Of a stretch of DNA of 64,000 nucleotides, positions 8,075 through 17,348 are shown piece after piece; within the stretch, counting starts at the first letter, position 1; the number at the start of each line of letters is the position of its first letter. This DNA comes from Mycetocola spongiae (GTDB lineage: Bacteria; Actinomycetota; Actinomycetes; Actinomycetales; Microbacteriaceae). Below the pieces are notes generated by a model. The model had not been told where the DNA came from, made no database searches, and saw nothing but the letters and a program-made list of their open reading frames with translations. The stretch lies in contig NZ_CP080203.1 in NCBI RefSeq assembly GCF_020424085.1, positions 1,922,001 to 1,986,000 on the forward strand. The letters run 5' to 3'. The translations under genes were made by a program, and so were the position numbers.

Positions 8075-9288
8075 GTCCGCACCGGCACCGCCTCCGCCGC
8101 GGGGGAGGCCGAGGCCGGGTGCGTATGGCGCGCGGCCCCAAAGAGCGCGCCGCCGAGCAGGGTGGAGATCGCGGCGGCCACGAGGGTCACGGCGATGCCC
8201 ACGCCGTCCACCAGCAGGCCCCCGATGCCCGCACCGATCGTGATGGCCAGCTGGAATCCGGCCACCAGCAGGCCCCCGCCGGCCTCCATCCGTTCGGGAG
8301 CGAGGCGGCCCATCCAGGTGGAGACCACCAGCAGCCATGCGCCAAAGCCGATGCCCCAGAGGGCCACCGCGATCACCACGATCCAGAGCTGGCCGGGGAA
8401 AATGGTGAGTGCCGCGATGCCGCCGCCGATCAGGGCCGGCACGAGGAAACGCATCAGTGCGAGGTGGCGATCCACCAGCAACCCCACGATGAAGTTACCA
8501 AATACTCCGCCCAGCCCGAAGGCCGCGAGCAGCGCCGCGATTCCGCCCGCGTCGATCCCGGGCACGCGTTCCAGCGCGAGCCGAATATAGGTGAACGCGG
8601 CAAAATGTCCCAGCACCACCAGGACGTGACCAAGTAGCCCCAGCGGCATTCCGGGGACGCGCAGCGTCTCGCCGAGGGCCCGGAAACCGGTGCTCGCGGC
8701 GGGGGCCACGGGCGGCAGGACCGAGCGCAGCAGCACCGCCACGATCAGCGAGAGCGCGGCGGCCGCGGCAAAGACCACGCGCCAGTCAAAGATCGAGCCG
8801 AGGAAAATGCCCAGCGGCACCCCGGCCACGGTGGCCACGGTGGTGCCGGTATTAACCAGCATCAGGGCGCGGCCGAGGTGCCGCGGCCGGGCGAGGCGCG
8901 CGGTCACCGCGATCGACATCGCCCAGAATCCGCCGATGGCCGCGCCGAGCAGGAGCCGGGCAATCAGCAGCAGGATCAGGTTGGGTGCGAGGGCCACCAG
9001 GATATTGGATACCGCCGCGGCCAGCGCCAGCCCCGCAAGCAGGGTGCGCCGGTCCAGGCGCGGGAAGATGATGCCGATCGTGGGGGCGGTCAGGAATCCG
9101 ATGATCGCGGTGGCGGTCACTGCCTGCCCGGCCTGCCCCTCGGTGATGCCGAGCGAGGCCGCCATCGTGGGCAGCAGGCTCGGCGGCAGGAACTCGGCGG
9201 TCACCAGGATGAAGCTGGTGGCCATGAGGACGGCGATGCCGGCCCACGCGGTGCGGGGCTCGGCGGGGGATAAAACGGGAGTGGTCAT
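8071..9288 (-). CDS. MFS transporter, DHA1-type exporter
   Basis: The 405-residue protein has twelve predicted membrane segments and the DHA1 features of the NepI/AraJ group, starting with SFILVTAEFLPPSLLPTMAA and GQAVTATAIIGFLTAP, and the second half starting near RLALERVPG. It would export a small molecule or drug by proton antiport; the substrate cannot be read from sequence. ATG 9288 was chosen because the transporter similarity begins at once; an upstream start at 9321 would add eleven hydrophilic residues. The gene is convergent with the AraC regulator, which probably controls it. Confidence 0.85.
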   Translation of the reverse strand: MTTPVLSPAEPRTAWAGIAVLMATSFILVTAEFLPPSLLPTMAASLGITEGQAGQAVTATAIIGFLTAPTIGIIFPRLDRRTLLAGLALAAAVSNILVALAPNLILLLIARLLLGAAIGGFWAMSIAVTARLARPRHLGRALMLVNTGTTVATVAGVPLGIFLGSIFDWRVVFAAAAALSLIVAVLLRSVLPPVAPAASTGFRALGETLRVPGMPLGLLGHVLVVLGHFAAFTYIRLALERVPGIDAGGIAALLAAFGLGGVFGNFIVGLLVDRHLALMRFLVPALIGGGIAALTIFPGQLWIVVIAVALWGIGFGAWLLVVSTWMGRLAPERMEAGGGLLVAGFQLAITIGAGIGGLLVDGVGIAVTLVAAAISTLLGGALFGAARHTHPASASPAAEAVPVRT

Positions 9289-9367
9289 TCTTCGAGTCTG
9301 GCCGCGTGGCGGTGTGTGCATCCGATGGATCGTCCGCCGCGGGGAACCGATCGTCCGGGAGGCCCGG

Positions 9368-9397
9368 CCCCGGGACGACGGAAATATCGTCCCGGGG
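9368..9397. terminator. Hairpin downstream of the anchored hydrolase gene
   Basis: CCCCGGGACGA and its inverse form an 11-bp stem with an 8-base loop 13 bases past the hydrolase stop. No T-run follows on the minus strand, so it may stabilise the 3' end rather than terminate by itself. Confidence 0.45.
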
Positions 9398-9409
9398 CGG
9401 GCCCGGTGG

Positions 9410-12400
9410 TTAGCCCTCTTCGGCCGCGGGGCGGCGGCGCAGGATCAGGGCGCCCGCGCCGAGTGCAAGCAGCACGAGTGCCGCGGCAAGCGGGGCGAGC
9501 AGATCCCCACCGGTGGTGGACAGGCCCGCGGGGGCCGCGGTTCCCGCGGTGGCGGCCCCGGTCGGGGTGGTTCCCGGGGTTGCGCCGGGATCGGTACCCG
9601 GATCCGTTCCGGGATCGGTGCCGGGGTCCGTGCCCGGATCGATCACGGCATCCGGGTCCACCACGCCGATCGCCGCGGATGCGGCAAAGCCCGAACCATA
9701 ACCCACGGCGCGCAACTCATGCGCCCCAAACGCGGTATCGGCGGGGATGGTCACGGGGGCGGCGAAGCCCCCGTCGGCGGAGATCAGCGTGCCCAGTTCC
9801 ACCGGGTCGGAGTGCAGGCTCAGCGTCACTGCCTCCCCCACCCGGAATCCGCTGCCGCTCAGGTTCAGGCTCTGGCCCGGGCGCGGATCCGCGGCACTGA
9901 CCGCGAGGGTTCCCGGGGCGGCCGTGGCCTCGGCACAGGCATCACCCTGCACGCCCACGGGCGGGAGGGAATCGCGTGCGGTACCGGCCACGATCACGCC
10001 GTCATCCTCGCGCACGGTGAGCGCGCCATAGGGCTGACCCATCGTGGCGTTTTGCAGCACGCTGGCCACAACCGGATAGGACACGGAGGCCGCGGTTCCC
10101 GGCGCGCTATCGCCGTAGAGCGGCACCGAGATGGCCTTACAGGTCTCGCCCGGGGCGAAGGTCACGGTATCCAGCGAGAGCCCCATTCGGCCCCCGGTCG
10201 CGCCGAGCCCGCTGAGCTCGGCCACCACGGGAACGGTCGAGGCCCGCGAGAGGAGCACGGCCACTCCGGCCGTGGCCGGGCCGTTGCCCTCTTCCACGAT
10301 GGTATCGGCCACGCTCACCGACGGGCGGGCCGAGGTCTTCGCGGTGCCCACGCCGGGTGTGGTGAGCGCCACATCGGAGACATAAACGCCGCCCGCGGGG
10401 GTGGTGGCCCCGAGCCGAATCTCGCGCAGATCGGCGATATTCACCTCGCTCAGTTCGGCCACCGGAATCAGCACGTTTTGCAGCAGGACCTTGCGCAGCG
10501 GCGCGGCCGTTCCCGGCAATACCTGGAGCGCATTGCCGAGCGAGGACACCAGGAGCGACTGGGTTTTTCCCGCTCCGTCGAGCACACTCACGCGCAGGTC
10601 GGTGCCGCCCACCACGCTCTCATCGGGGGCGATCGCGAGGCTCAGGTTCTGCCGGGAGGACGCATCGCGGGCCGCGGCGGGCACCGGAATGCGCAGTTCC
10701 CCGTTCGCGGCACTCCAGGTGAAGCGCAGCATCGGGCTGGCCGCGACCGAGGGTGCATAGGTGGCGGGGGTCCAGTGGGGCACCTGGGCGGATCCGAGGG
10801 CACTGGCACAATAGGGCAGCGTTCCGGCCACGGGTCGCTCGCTCAGGCTTGCGCAGGTCTGGGCCCGCGCGGCCCCCGCGGTGGTCACCCCTCCCGGGGT
10901 GGTCAAACGGGCAATATCGGTGCGGTTTTCGGCGGGCTGATGCGCGGTCACCCGCACATCGGCGCGGCCCGCGGAGGCCACGGTGGCGGAGGAGCCGTCA
11001 AAGAGCGGCAGGAACCGGGTGTCCCCGCCCATCGTGAGCCGGAAGAAGGCACTCATATAGGCCGTGCCCGCGGCGCGCTGCTCGGTATCGCTCAGGCGGG
11101 CGGGTGCCTGCGCGGAGCCACAGTCGGGATTGGCCTGGGGCCGGTCCTGGGCGGCCCAGTCATCGGAGGAGGATGTGGGGTAGATGCTGGGGGTCCAGAT
11201 GGTATTGAAGTAGTTATGGTTGGTGCCCATGATCAGTACCGAGGAGCGCAGCACGGAATCGCCAAATGCGTAGCGCGAGTCATCGATGAAGTGCTGGCCC
11301 TGCAGGTTGGAGACATCGCCGTCACAATAGGGCAGGATCACCGCGGTGGGCACATCCGGGAGGGTCATCCGGCCAAAATCGGTGGGGGCCAGCGGGAGCA
11401 CAGCCTCGATGTTATAGGGCTCGGCGCGCGTGGCGTTCAGCAGTGCCGCCCGCACCACGCCGTCGCCGCCGCGGGAGTGGCCCATCAGGCCCACATGTCC
11501 GAGATCCAGGCGGCCGATCAGCGCGGGGTCCAGCCCGGGCTGGGTTCCGGCATTGGCGCGGGCCAGTAGGTCCAGGCTGTCCAGCACAAGCTGGCCGCGG
11601 GCGAGGGCACCGCGGTCGGCCGCGAGCTGGTTATCGTTGGAGTTGATCGCGTTGGCGGCGATAGACACCACGGCATAGCCGTTGCTCGCGAGCGCATTGG
11701 CGGTATCGTCATAGCCCCGATAGCTCGGGATATTGGTCTGGGTCGGGCCGCAGGGCCAGCGGTTGGGGTTGGCCCCGCTGCCCGCGCAGGACGTGTGTCG
11801 CCCGTGCAGGAGAAGCACCACGGGGCTTGCATCGGTTTTTTCCCGCGGATAGTAGACCGCGCCGGTGAGCTCGCCACGGATCCCGCCGATCCCGGCCAGG
11901 GCGATGGCCTCATCGCCGAGGTCATAATCGGCGCGGGCCACGCTGAAGGCCCCGGGGGCGCTCGGATCGGCGTCGATTATGCGGCCCAGGGCCGCGGTCT
12001 CGGGGGTGTCCGGGGCGAGGGAGCGCGCGCGGGAGGGGGCCGCGGCCACCGCATCGGGGGCGCCGTCCCAGCCCAGCTCGATTGAATCGGTTTTCAGTAC
12101 GTCGGGATCGCCCGTGACCAGGCTCAGGCTGAGCCCATCCGCGGATTCGATTGCGGGGCCGAGGTCGATCCCATCGGCGAGCAGGCTCGGGGAGGCGGCA
12201 CGCATCGGCAGCGGGCTCTCCAGGTCGAGCGTCACCACATAGCCGCCCGCGGCGGCCTCGATACTCCAGTTATCGCCACTGCGGGTCACGGGATTCTGCG
12301 GGGTCGCGGCGGCGGGAACCACCGCGGTGAGGGGAACGGCGAGGAGGCAGAGCGCGGCGGCTATGCCCAGTCGTCTGGGGGTGCGTTGATACGGGTGCAC
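9410..12400 (-). CDS. Secreted, cell-wall-anchored alpha/beta hydrolase with Calx-beta-like region
   Basis: The 996-residue protein starts with a Sec signal (LGIAAALCLLAVPLTAVVPA), followed by an alpha/beta-hydrolase core with LLLHGRHTSC (oxyanion region) and the nucleophile elbow GHSRGG, as in lipase or dienelactone hydrolase-like enzymes. A region near residues 660-760 (VSVADTIVEEGNGPATAGVA, then VTFAPGETCKAISVPLYGD) looks like a Calx-beta domain. The C terminus has a PGTD-repeat linker, LSTTG (a sortase motif variant), a hydrophobic helix and RRR. The GTG start at 12400 was chosen because AAGGAG lies 4 bases upstream. The enzyme would act on the outer surface; its substrate is unknown. Confidence 0.85.
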   Translation of the reverse strand: MHPYQRTPRRLGIAAALCLLAVPLTAVVPAAATPQNPVTRSGDNWSIEAAAGGYVVTLDLESPLPMRAASPSLLADGIDLGPAIESADGLSLSLVTGDPDVLKTDSIELGWDGAPDAVAAAPSRARSLAPDTPETAALGRIIDADPSAPGAFSVARADYDLGDEAIALAGIGGIRGELTGAVYYPREKTDASPVVLLLHGRHTSCAGSGANPNRWPCGPTQTNIPSYRGYDDTANALASNGYAVVSIAANAINSNDNQLAADRGALARGQLVLDSLDLLARANAGTQPGLDPALIGRLDLGHVGLMGHSRGGDGVVRAALLNATRAEPYNIEAVLPLAPTDFGRMTLPDVPTAVILPYCDGDVSNLQGQHFIDDSRYAFGDSVLRSSVLIMGTNHNYFNTIWTPSIYPTSSSDDWAAQDRPQANPDCGSAQAPARLSDTEQRAAGTAYMSAFFRLTMGGDTRFLPLFDGSSATVASAGRADVRVTAHQPAENRTDIARLTTPGGVTTAGAARAQTCASLSERPVAGTLPYCASALGSAQVPHWTPATYAPSVAASPMLRFTWSAANGELRIPVPAAARDASSRQNLSLAIAPDESVVGGTDLRVSVLDGAGKTQSLLVSSLGNALQVLPGTAAPLRKVLLQNVLIPVAELSEVNIADLREIRLGATTPAGGVYVSDVALTTPGVGTAKTSARPSVSVADTIVEEGNGPATAGVAVLLSRASTVPVVAELSGLGATGGRMGLSLDTVTFAPGETCKAISVPLYGDSAPGTAASVSYPVVASVLQNATMGQPYGALTVREDDGVIVAGTARDSLPPVGVQGDACAEATAAPGTLAVSAADPRPGQSLNLSGSGFRVGEAVTLSLHSDPVELGTLISADGGFAAPVTIPADTAFGAHELRAVGYGSGFAASAAIGVVDPDAVIDPGTDPGTDPGTDPGTDPGATPGTTPTGAATAGTAAPAGLSTTGGDLLAPLAAALVLLALGAGALILRRRPAAEEG
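9580..9645. repeat. 12-base tandem repeats encoding a PGTD linker
   Basis: Five near-identical 12-base units encode (D)PGT(D) repeats between the catalytic part and the sortase signal of the surface hydrolase, serving as a wall-spanning linker. Confidence 0.7.
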
Positions 12401-12549
12401 GGAACTCCTTGTGATGTGATCTTGGGGATGGATTCTCACGAGCGCGCCGGGGCCCACCCCTCCGAGCGCGTGCTGTCTGCGTGATTGAGGGAAAGCTATC
12501 AGCGCGGGATGCCCAAAAAGCCCCGGGAAACACGATGTTCACATGCTTG

Positions 12550-13506
12550 TTACGACGGGGGTAGCCGGCGCTCCCGGCGAATATGCCCGGAGGAGAATAC
12601 CGTGCGACGCGGGGGAAGGAGCACCAGGAGAACAGCGAGCGCCCCCAGGATCAGGCCCGCGAGGGTCGCGGGCGTAAACGGATCGCCAAAGAGCATCGTG
12701 CCGGCGAGGGCCGTGGTCGGGGCCACCAGATAGAGCAGCACGTTGAGCGGCGTGATGCCGATCCGGCGCAGCAGATACCAGTACAGCCCATAGGCCATCA
12801 GCGTGGGAAATACGGCTGTGAGCACGGTGGCCAGCCAGAACTGCGCCGAGGCCGGGGGCGCGAGGGTTCCGGTGGCCGCCGCGAGCAGGGCAAAAACGAT
12901 AAGGGCCACGCCCGAGTGCACGGCGAGGGTGGTGCCCACCGCGAGCCGCACGGGCGTGCGCCTCTCCACAAAGGTGCCCGCCACGAGGCTCGCGAGCGAG
13001 ATCAGGGGCAGCAGATAGGCCGGGGAGAACGCGGCGGTGGCGGCGGCATCGGCTCCCACGATCAGCGTCACTCCGAGCGCGCCGAGGAGCAGGCCGACCC
13101 ACTGCGCGGAGCGCAGCCGCAGCCCGAGGAGCGGCCCGATCAGGGTGGCAATCAGGAGCGGTTGCACGGCGTCGATGAGCGCCACCGTGCCCGCCGATAC
13201 CCCAGCGGCCACCGCCAGGTAGATGGGCAGGACGTAACCCACCTGGCTTAATAACCCGATAAGCAGGTGTGGCCTTGCGTCGCGCCAGGTTGGCGGGCGT
13301 GGCCGGCCGCGGCGCGGGGTGCGCGCGAGCGCCGCGACGGCCAGGATCGCGGCCACACAGAGGAAGCGCCAAAACAGCACGGTCGTGGCGGGGGCCGCAT
13401 CGGTGCCGTATTTCGCGATGATAAAGCCGGAGCTCCAGCTCAGGACGAAGGCCGCCGCGGCCGCGATAAGGACCACCACCCGAGGTATACCGATCTGTAT
13501 AGTCAT
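12550..13506 (-). CDS. DMT superfamily transporter (EamA type)
   Basis: The 318-residue protein has about ten membrane segments and two EamA repeats; the first starts AFVLSWSSGFIIAKYG and the second around PLISLASLVAGTFVERR. EamA proteins export amino acids, nucleosides or drugs; this substrate is unknown. ATG 13506 lies inside a 42-bp palindrome shared with the divergent TetR gene, and TATACT ends six bases before it, so the mRNA is probably leaderless. The TetR product at 13539 is the likely repressor. Confidence 0.87.
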   Translation of the reverse strand: MTIQIGIPRVVVLIAAAAAFVLSWSSGFIIAKYGTDAAPATTVLFWRFLCVAAILAVAALARTPRRGRPRPPTWRDARPHLLIGLLSQVGYVLPIYLAVAAGVSAGTVALIDAVQPLLIATLIGPLLGLRLRSAQWVGLLLGALGVTLIVGADAAATAAFSPAYLLPLISLASLVAGTFVERRTPVRLAVGTTLAVHSGVALIVFALLAAATGTLAPPASAQFWLATVLTAVFPTLMAYGLYWYLLRRIGITPLNVLLYLVAPTTALAGTMLFGDPFTPATLAGLILGALAVLLVLLPPRRTVFSSGHIRRERRLPPS

Positions 13507-13543
13507 GCGTCGAGTATACAGAGCTGTATACTCGACGCATGAC
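13502..13543. promoter_or_regulatory. 42-bp palindromic promoter-operator shared by the TetR and DMT genes
   Basis: Two perfect 20-bp arms (13502-13521 and 13524-13543) flank the dinucleotide AG. The palindrome covers both start codons (13504-13506 minus, 13537-... with ATG at 13539 plus) and both -10 boxes, TATACT at 13527-13532 (+) and its mirror at 13513-13518 (-), each six bases from its ATG. One bound TetR dimer or dimer pair centred at 13522 would cover both promoters and both initiation sites. Confidence 0.8.
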
Positions 13544-14126
13544 CAGCGATCACCTCCCCGAGCCCGAGCCGCGCTATACGCCGGGGGCGCAGCGCGTGCT
13601 CGACGCGGCCTCGGATCTGTTTTATCGCGAGGGCATTCACGCGGTCGGCGTGGATAGCATCGCCCAGGCCGCGGGGGTCACCAAAAAAACGCTCTACGAT
13701 CGTTTTGGTTCCAAGGAGGCCCTCGTGGTGGCCTATCTGCGCGGCCGGGATTCCCGCTGGCGCGAATATCTCGAATCCGAGCTGGAGGCGCTGCCTGCGG
13801 GACCCGGGCGCGTGGGTGCCCTCTTTGATATTTCCCGCGCCTGGGCCGATCTTCACGGGGCGCGCGGATGCAGCGCAATCAACGCCCGCGCCGAGGTGGA
13901 GTCCCCCGCCGATCCCATCGCCCACGAGGCCATCCGTCAAAAGAAATGGCTGCGCGATATTTTTGAACGCGAATGCCGCTCCGCCGGCCTCGCCGATCCG
14001 GGACCCCTCGCCGATGCCCTGATGCTGCTCTATGAGGGCGCCCTCGTGACCACGGGAATGGGCACCTTCGCGGATCCCTTCGGCGTGGCCCGCGAGAGCG
14101 CGCAGCGCCTGATCTCCCGAGGCTAG
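13539..14126 (+). CDS. TetR family transcriptional regulator
   Basis: The 195-residue protein has a TetR helix-turn-helix at about residues 18-62 (RVLDAASDLFYREGIHAVGV, then IAQAAGVTKKTLYDRFGSKE) and a helical ligand-binding C-terminal domain containing GCSAINARAEV, like TetR_C_33-type regulators. It is divergent from an EamA transporter and shares with it a symmetric promoter-operator, so it probably represses both itself and the exporter until a ligand binds. It is probably translated from a leaderless mRNA. Its stop shares CTAG with the convergent hydrolase. Confidence 0.9.
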   Translation: MTSDHLPEPEPRYTPGAQRVLDAASDLFYREGIHAVGVDSIAQAAGVTKKTLYDRFGSKEALVVAYLRGRDSRWREYLESELEALPAGPGRVGALFDISRAWADLHGARGCSAINARAEVESPADPIAHEAIRQKKWLRDIFERECRSAGLADPGPLADALMLLYEGALVTTGMGTFADPFGVARESAQRLISRG

Positions 14127-15001
14127 CGCCCGAGCAGCTCGCGGATCGCCGCGATGATCGCCGCCGGGTCCTCCTCCGCCATAAAGTGGCCGGCGGCGAG
14201 CGTGCGATGATCCAGGTCCTTGGCCCAGGCACCCCACAGGGCTCGCGCGTCAAAACCAAGCTGCACACCCCAGTCCTGCTGGATCACCATGACCGGCATA
14301 GCCAGCGTGCGGCCCGCGTCTCGGTCCTCCCGGTCGTGCCGCAGGTCGACACCCGCGGATGCCCGATAATCCGCCACGATTGAGGTCACCGCGCCGCGCG
14401 AGGCCCGCAGATACTCTGCGCGATACTCCTCCGGAATGGCCTCGGGGGTGGATACCCAACCGTCGATAAAGGACGCAAAAAACGTATCCGCCGTGGCCTC
14501 GATCATGGGCTCGGCAATTCCGGCGGGCTGGGCCATCAGGTAGAGATGCCAGGCCACGCGGGCGTCCACCCCCCGCAGAATATCCCACATGTCCAGGGTC
14601 GGGAGCACATCCAGAGAGAGCAGGTGGGTCACGACCTCGGGGTGATCCAGCGCCGCACGGATCGCCACGAGCGCGCCACGGTCGTGGCCGGCCAACGCAA
14701 ATTTCTCGTGGCCAAGCACGCGAGCCGCCTCGATAATATCGGCGGCCATGACGCGCTTGGAATAGGTATCCTCATCCTTCTCTGCGGGTTTATCGCTCGC
14801 ACCATATCCGCGTAGATCCGGCACGATCACCGTGTGATCGGCGGCGAGATTGGCGACCACATGCCGCCACATCACGTGGGTTTCGGGGAAACCATGCAGC
14901 AGCACTACCGCGGGTCCGGAGCCGGCAACGGCCACGTTGAGGGCCACCCCCTCGGCCACGGTGATGCGATGGTATTCGGCCTGGGAAAGAGTTAGGGTCA
15001 T
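14123..15001 (-). CDS. Alpha/beta hydrolase with Asp nucleophile (haloalkane/haloacetate dehalogenase or epoxide hydrolase type)
   Basis: The 292-residue protein has the order of the dehalogenase/epoxide hydrolase group: HGFPETHVMWRHV, PDLRGYGASDKP, the nucleophile elbow GHDRGA with Asp instead of Ser, and the catalytic His in LAAGHFMAEEDP. The Asp nucleophile and HGFPETH resemble fluoroacetate dehalogenases, but substrate is not decided by these motifs. ATG 15001 has GAGGAG six to seven bases upstream. The gene diverges from the SARP-type regulator at 15083, which may control it. Confidence 0.87.
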   Translation of the reverse strand: MTLTLSQAEYHRITVAEGVALNVAVAGSGPAVVLLHGFPETHVMWRHVVANLAADHTVIVPDLRGYGASDKPAEKDEDTYSKRVMAADIIEAARVLGHEKFALAGHDRGALVAIRAALDHPEVVTHLLSLDVLPTLDMWDILRGVDARVAWHLYLMAQPAGIAEPMIEATADTFFASFIDGWVSTPEAIPEEYRAEYLRASRGAVTSIVADYRASAGVDLRHDREDRDAGRTLAMPVMVIQQDWGVQLGFDARALWGAWAKDLDHRTLAAGHFMAEEDPAAIIAAIRELLGR

Positions 15002-15070
15002 GGGTTTTCTCCTCAAAATTATGATGAGTCCTACGGTGCCGCACCCCAATCAGCGTCCGCTCAGCGCAAC

Positions 15071-15076
15071 TAGACT
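15071..15076 (+). promoter_or_regulatory. -10 element, leaderless SARP-type gene
   Basis: TAGACT, then GGGCCC, then ATG at 15083. Confidence 0.5.
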
Positions 15077-15082
15077 GGGCCC

Positions 15083-16963
15083 ATGCAGACGCCGCTGATT
15101 CGGGTCCTCGGGCCGATTGAATTTGGGCCGCACGGTTCCTCCGTGCCGGGTCGGCCGCGGCATCGCGAGATCCTCGGGCTCCTGGCCGCCGCACGCGGAC
15201 GCCCGGTCTCGATGTCACGCCTGCGCGAGGATCTCTGGGACGAACCCGAGACCGGATCGGTCGGTGCCGTCCAGACCTTCATCGGCGAGCTGCGGCGCGC
15301 GTTGGAACCGGGGCGGCCCGCACGCACACCCCCGCAAATTTTAGTGTCCTCGGCTATGGGCTATGCCCTCCGGCTGAGCCCCGCGGATGTGGATCTCTGG
15401 CATGCGGAATCGCTACTTGCCGCAGCCCGTGAGGCGGAACCGCTTGCCGCCGAGGGGCTACGTGCCGAGGCCCTGTCCCTCTGGCGCGGGGGAGCCTTTG
15501 AGGAGTTTCGGGAGCGGCCCTGGGCCCGGGCCGAGCGCGCTCACCTCGCCGAGGTACGGGCAGGCGCAATGGAGGAGCTGGCATACGGATGGCTCCAACG
15601 CGGGGAGAACGCACGGGCGGTGCCGGAACTGGAGGAACACGTAGCCTCCTATCCCTGGCGAGAGGAGGGCTGGCGGCTGCTCGCCCTCGCACTGCATCGT
15701 GGCCTCCGGCGCGCGGAGGCGCTGGAAACCCTGCGCCGCGCCCGCGCCTATCTGGCCGATAGCCTCGGGCTCGATCCGGGACGTGCCCTCGCCGACCTGG
15801 AGCTCTCGATCCTCCGCTCGGATCCGGCGCTCGACCTCGCCACGAGCGGCACGCTGCTCGCGGATGCCGCCGCCGCACACTCTCATACGGGGGCCCGAAC
15901 GCGGCTGGAATCGGCGAGTAGCCTCCTGCCCCGGCTTGCAGTTTCGGGTGGGCTGCGCTTTGCCGAGGCCCGGCGCATTCATATCATCGCGGCGGCCGAG
16001 GAGTTTAACGATCCGCAGCTCACGGCTAGGATCATCGGTGATTATGATGTGCCGGGTGCCTGGACACGATCGGACGACCCCGAACGCTCGGACCAAATTG
16101 TGACCGCCGCCCTGCGCACACTCGCCCGGCTCCCCCCGGATGCCTCGGCTCGGGTGCGCGCCCGGCTACTCGCCGTAATCGCGATGGAATCCCGTGGTAC
16201 GGCCTCCCGGTCTGCGGAGGCGCACGAGTCCGAGCGGCTCGCGCGTGGCCTGGGCGATCCCGCGCTGATCTGTTTTGCCTTGGCGGCGCGGGTCATGCAG
16301 GAGTTTGGGCGCTGCGGGCTGGCCGCCGAGCGCGAGGCCCTCGCGGCCGAGCTGACCGCGCTGGCCGTCGCGGCGGAGCTCCCCACATTTGAGATCTACG
16401 GCAGGCTCAGCCGAATGCAGGCGCTGAGCGCACTGAGCCGATACCCGGAGGCGATATCCGAGGCGGAGTCGGTGGAGATGCTGGCGCTGCTGCACGAGCG
16501 CCCCCTCGCCACGGTCCTCACGGCCTGGTTTCGCTACGGGGTTCTTGGGACCGGGGATGAGCCCGCCCACTCCCCCGAGATGCCCGGGTTCTCGGTGGGC
16601 CTGCCCGAGCTGAGACACCTCGTGAGCCAGGACGGTACGGATTCTCCGGGGGATGCGGATTTTGGGCCCCTGGAACCCTGGGCACGGCCGCTCGTCCTCG
16701 CCCATGCGGGAGCCCTGGAGGAGGCACGCGGGGCCCTGAATATCCTGCCCGATCCGCCCGCCGATCTGCTCCGCGAGGCCGCCTGGGTCCTGGTCGCCCA
16801 GGCCTCCCTGCTGAGCGATCACGCCCCTTCCCGCGACCGTGCGCGGGCCGCCCTGCTGCCCGCGGCCACCGAGCGCGCGGCCGGTAGCGGGGTCGTGGAT
16901 GCGGGCCCAATCGCCCCGGTATTGGCCGCACTCGCGGCGGCATCCGCCCCCTCACGGGCCTGA
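15083..16963 (+). CDS. SARP-type transcriptional regulator with BTAD domain
   Basis: The 626-residue protein has an OmpR-like winged helix at residues about 5-95 (LGPIEFGPHGSSVPGRPRHR, then GAVQTFIGELRRAL) and a bacterial transcriptional activator domain to about residue 245 (HLAEVRAGAMEELAYGWLQR, EALETLRRARAYLADSLGLD). The remaining 380 residues are helical and repeat-like, without the Walker motifs of AfsR-type NB-ARC domains. SARPs activate secondary-metabolism or catabolic genes; no biosynthetic cluster is present, so the divergent dehalogenase-like gene is the nearest candidate target. The gene is probably leaderless. Confidence 0.85.
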   Translation: MQTPLIRVLGPIEFGPHGSSVPGRPRHREILGLLAAARGRPVSMSRLREDLWDEPETGSVGAVQTFIGELRRALEPGRPARTPPQILVSSAMGYALRLSPADVDLWHAESLLAAAREAEPLAAEGLRAEALSLWRGGAFEEFRERPWARAERAHLAEVRAGAMEELAYGWLQRGENARAVPELEEHVASYPWREEGWRLLALALHRGLRRAEALETLRRARAYLADSLGLDPGRALADLELSILRSDPALDLATSGTLLADAAAAHSHTGARTRLESASSLLPRLAVSGGLRFAEARRIHIIAAAEEFNDPQLTARIIGDYDVPGAWTRSDDPERSDQIVTAALRTLARLPPDASARVRARLLAVIAMESRGTASRSAEAHESERLARGLGDPALICFALAARVMQEFGRCGLAAEREALAAELTALAVAAELPTFEIYGRLSRMQALSALSRYPEAISEAESVEMLALLHERPLATVLTAWFRYGVLGTGDEPAHSPEMPGFSVGLPELRHLVSQDGTDSPGDADFGPLEPWARPLVLAHAGALEEARGALNILPDPPADLLREAAWVLVAQASLLSDHAPSRDRARAALLPAATERAAGSGVVDAGPIAPVLAALAAASAPSRA

Positions 16964-17348
16964 GCTCATATGCGGCCGCCGCTTCCCGCAGCCGCACTCA
17001 CGCACCCCTTGCACTCACCCCCGAATTCGCGGTTTGCGCCATCTCCGCTCCGGACAGCCAGGGACAGCGTCGCGCTCCTCCTCGCGGGGGCCTAGCCGGC
17101 GGGGTCGTCTCGGCTAAAACCCCTCATCTTGTGGAGCCCGTCGAGACGCTGAATGCCCCGCAGATAGCGGCACCGGCCCGAACCATCCGGTCCACGGGTG
17201 GGATCGCAATTATCACGGCCCCGATCGCGGAGGCGCCTCAAGGCCGCAAGACGATAACGCTGTCCGGCCAGGGCGCCGCTCCCAGCGACCCTTGCCCCGA
17301 GCCCCGATGCGAGATAGCGTGACAGGGATACGCGACGAGGGGGTAGCG
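16964..17348. other. 385-base gap without a supported gene
   Basis: I see no coding frame with plausible protein character. It may hold the terminator region of the SARP gene and the promoter of the membrane protein at 17349; no clear hairpin with a T-run is visible. Confidence 0.4.

Noticed and set aside
8690-11569. An open frame of 959 codons on the + strand
   Set aside because: It is antisense to the MFS exporter and the anchored hydrolase, and its product is Arg/Gly-rich without domain content.
12539-13542. Open frames starting at the palindrome 13502-13543 on both strands, parallel to the TetR and DMT genes
   Set aside because: They read through the palindrome in other frames and give Arg-rich products; the TetR and EamA proteins explain the region.
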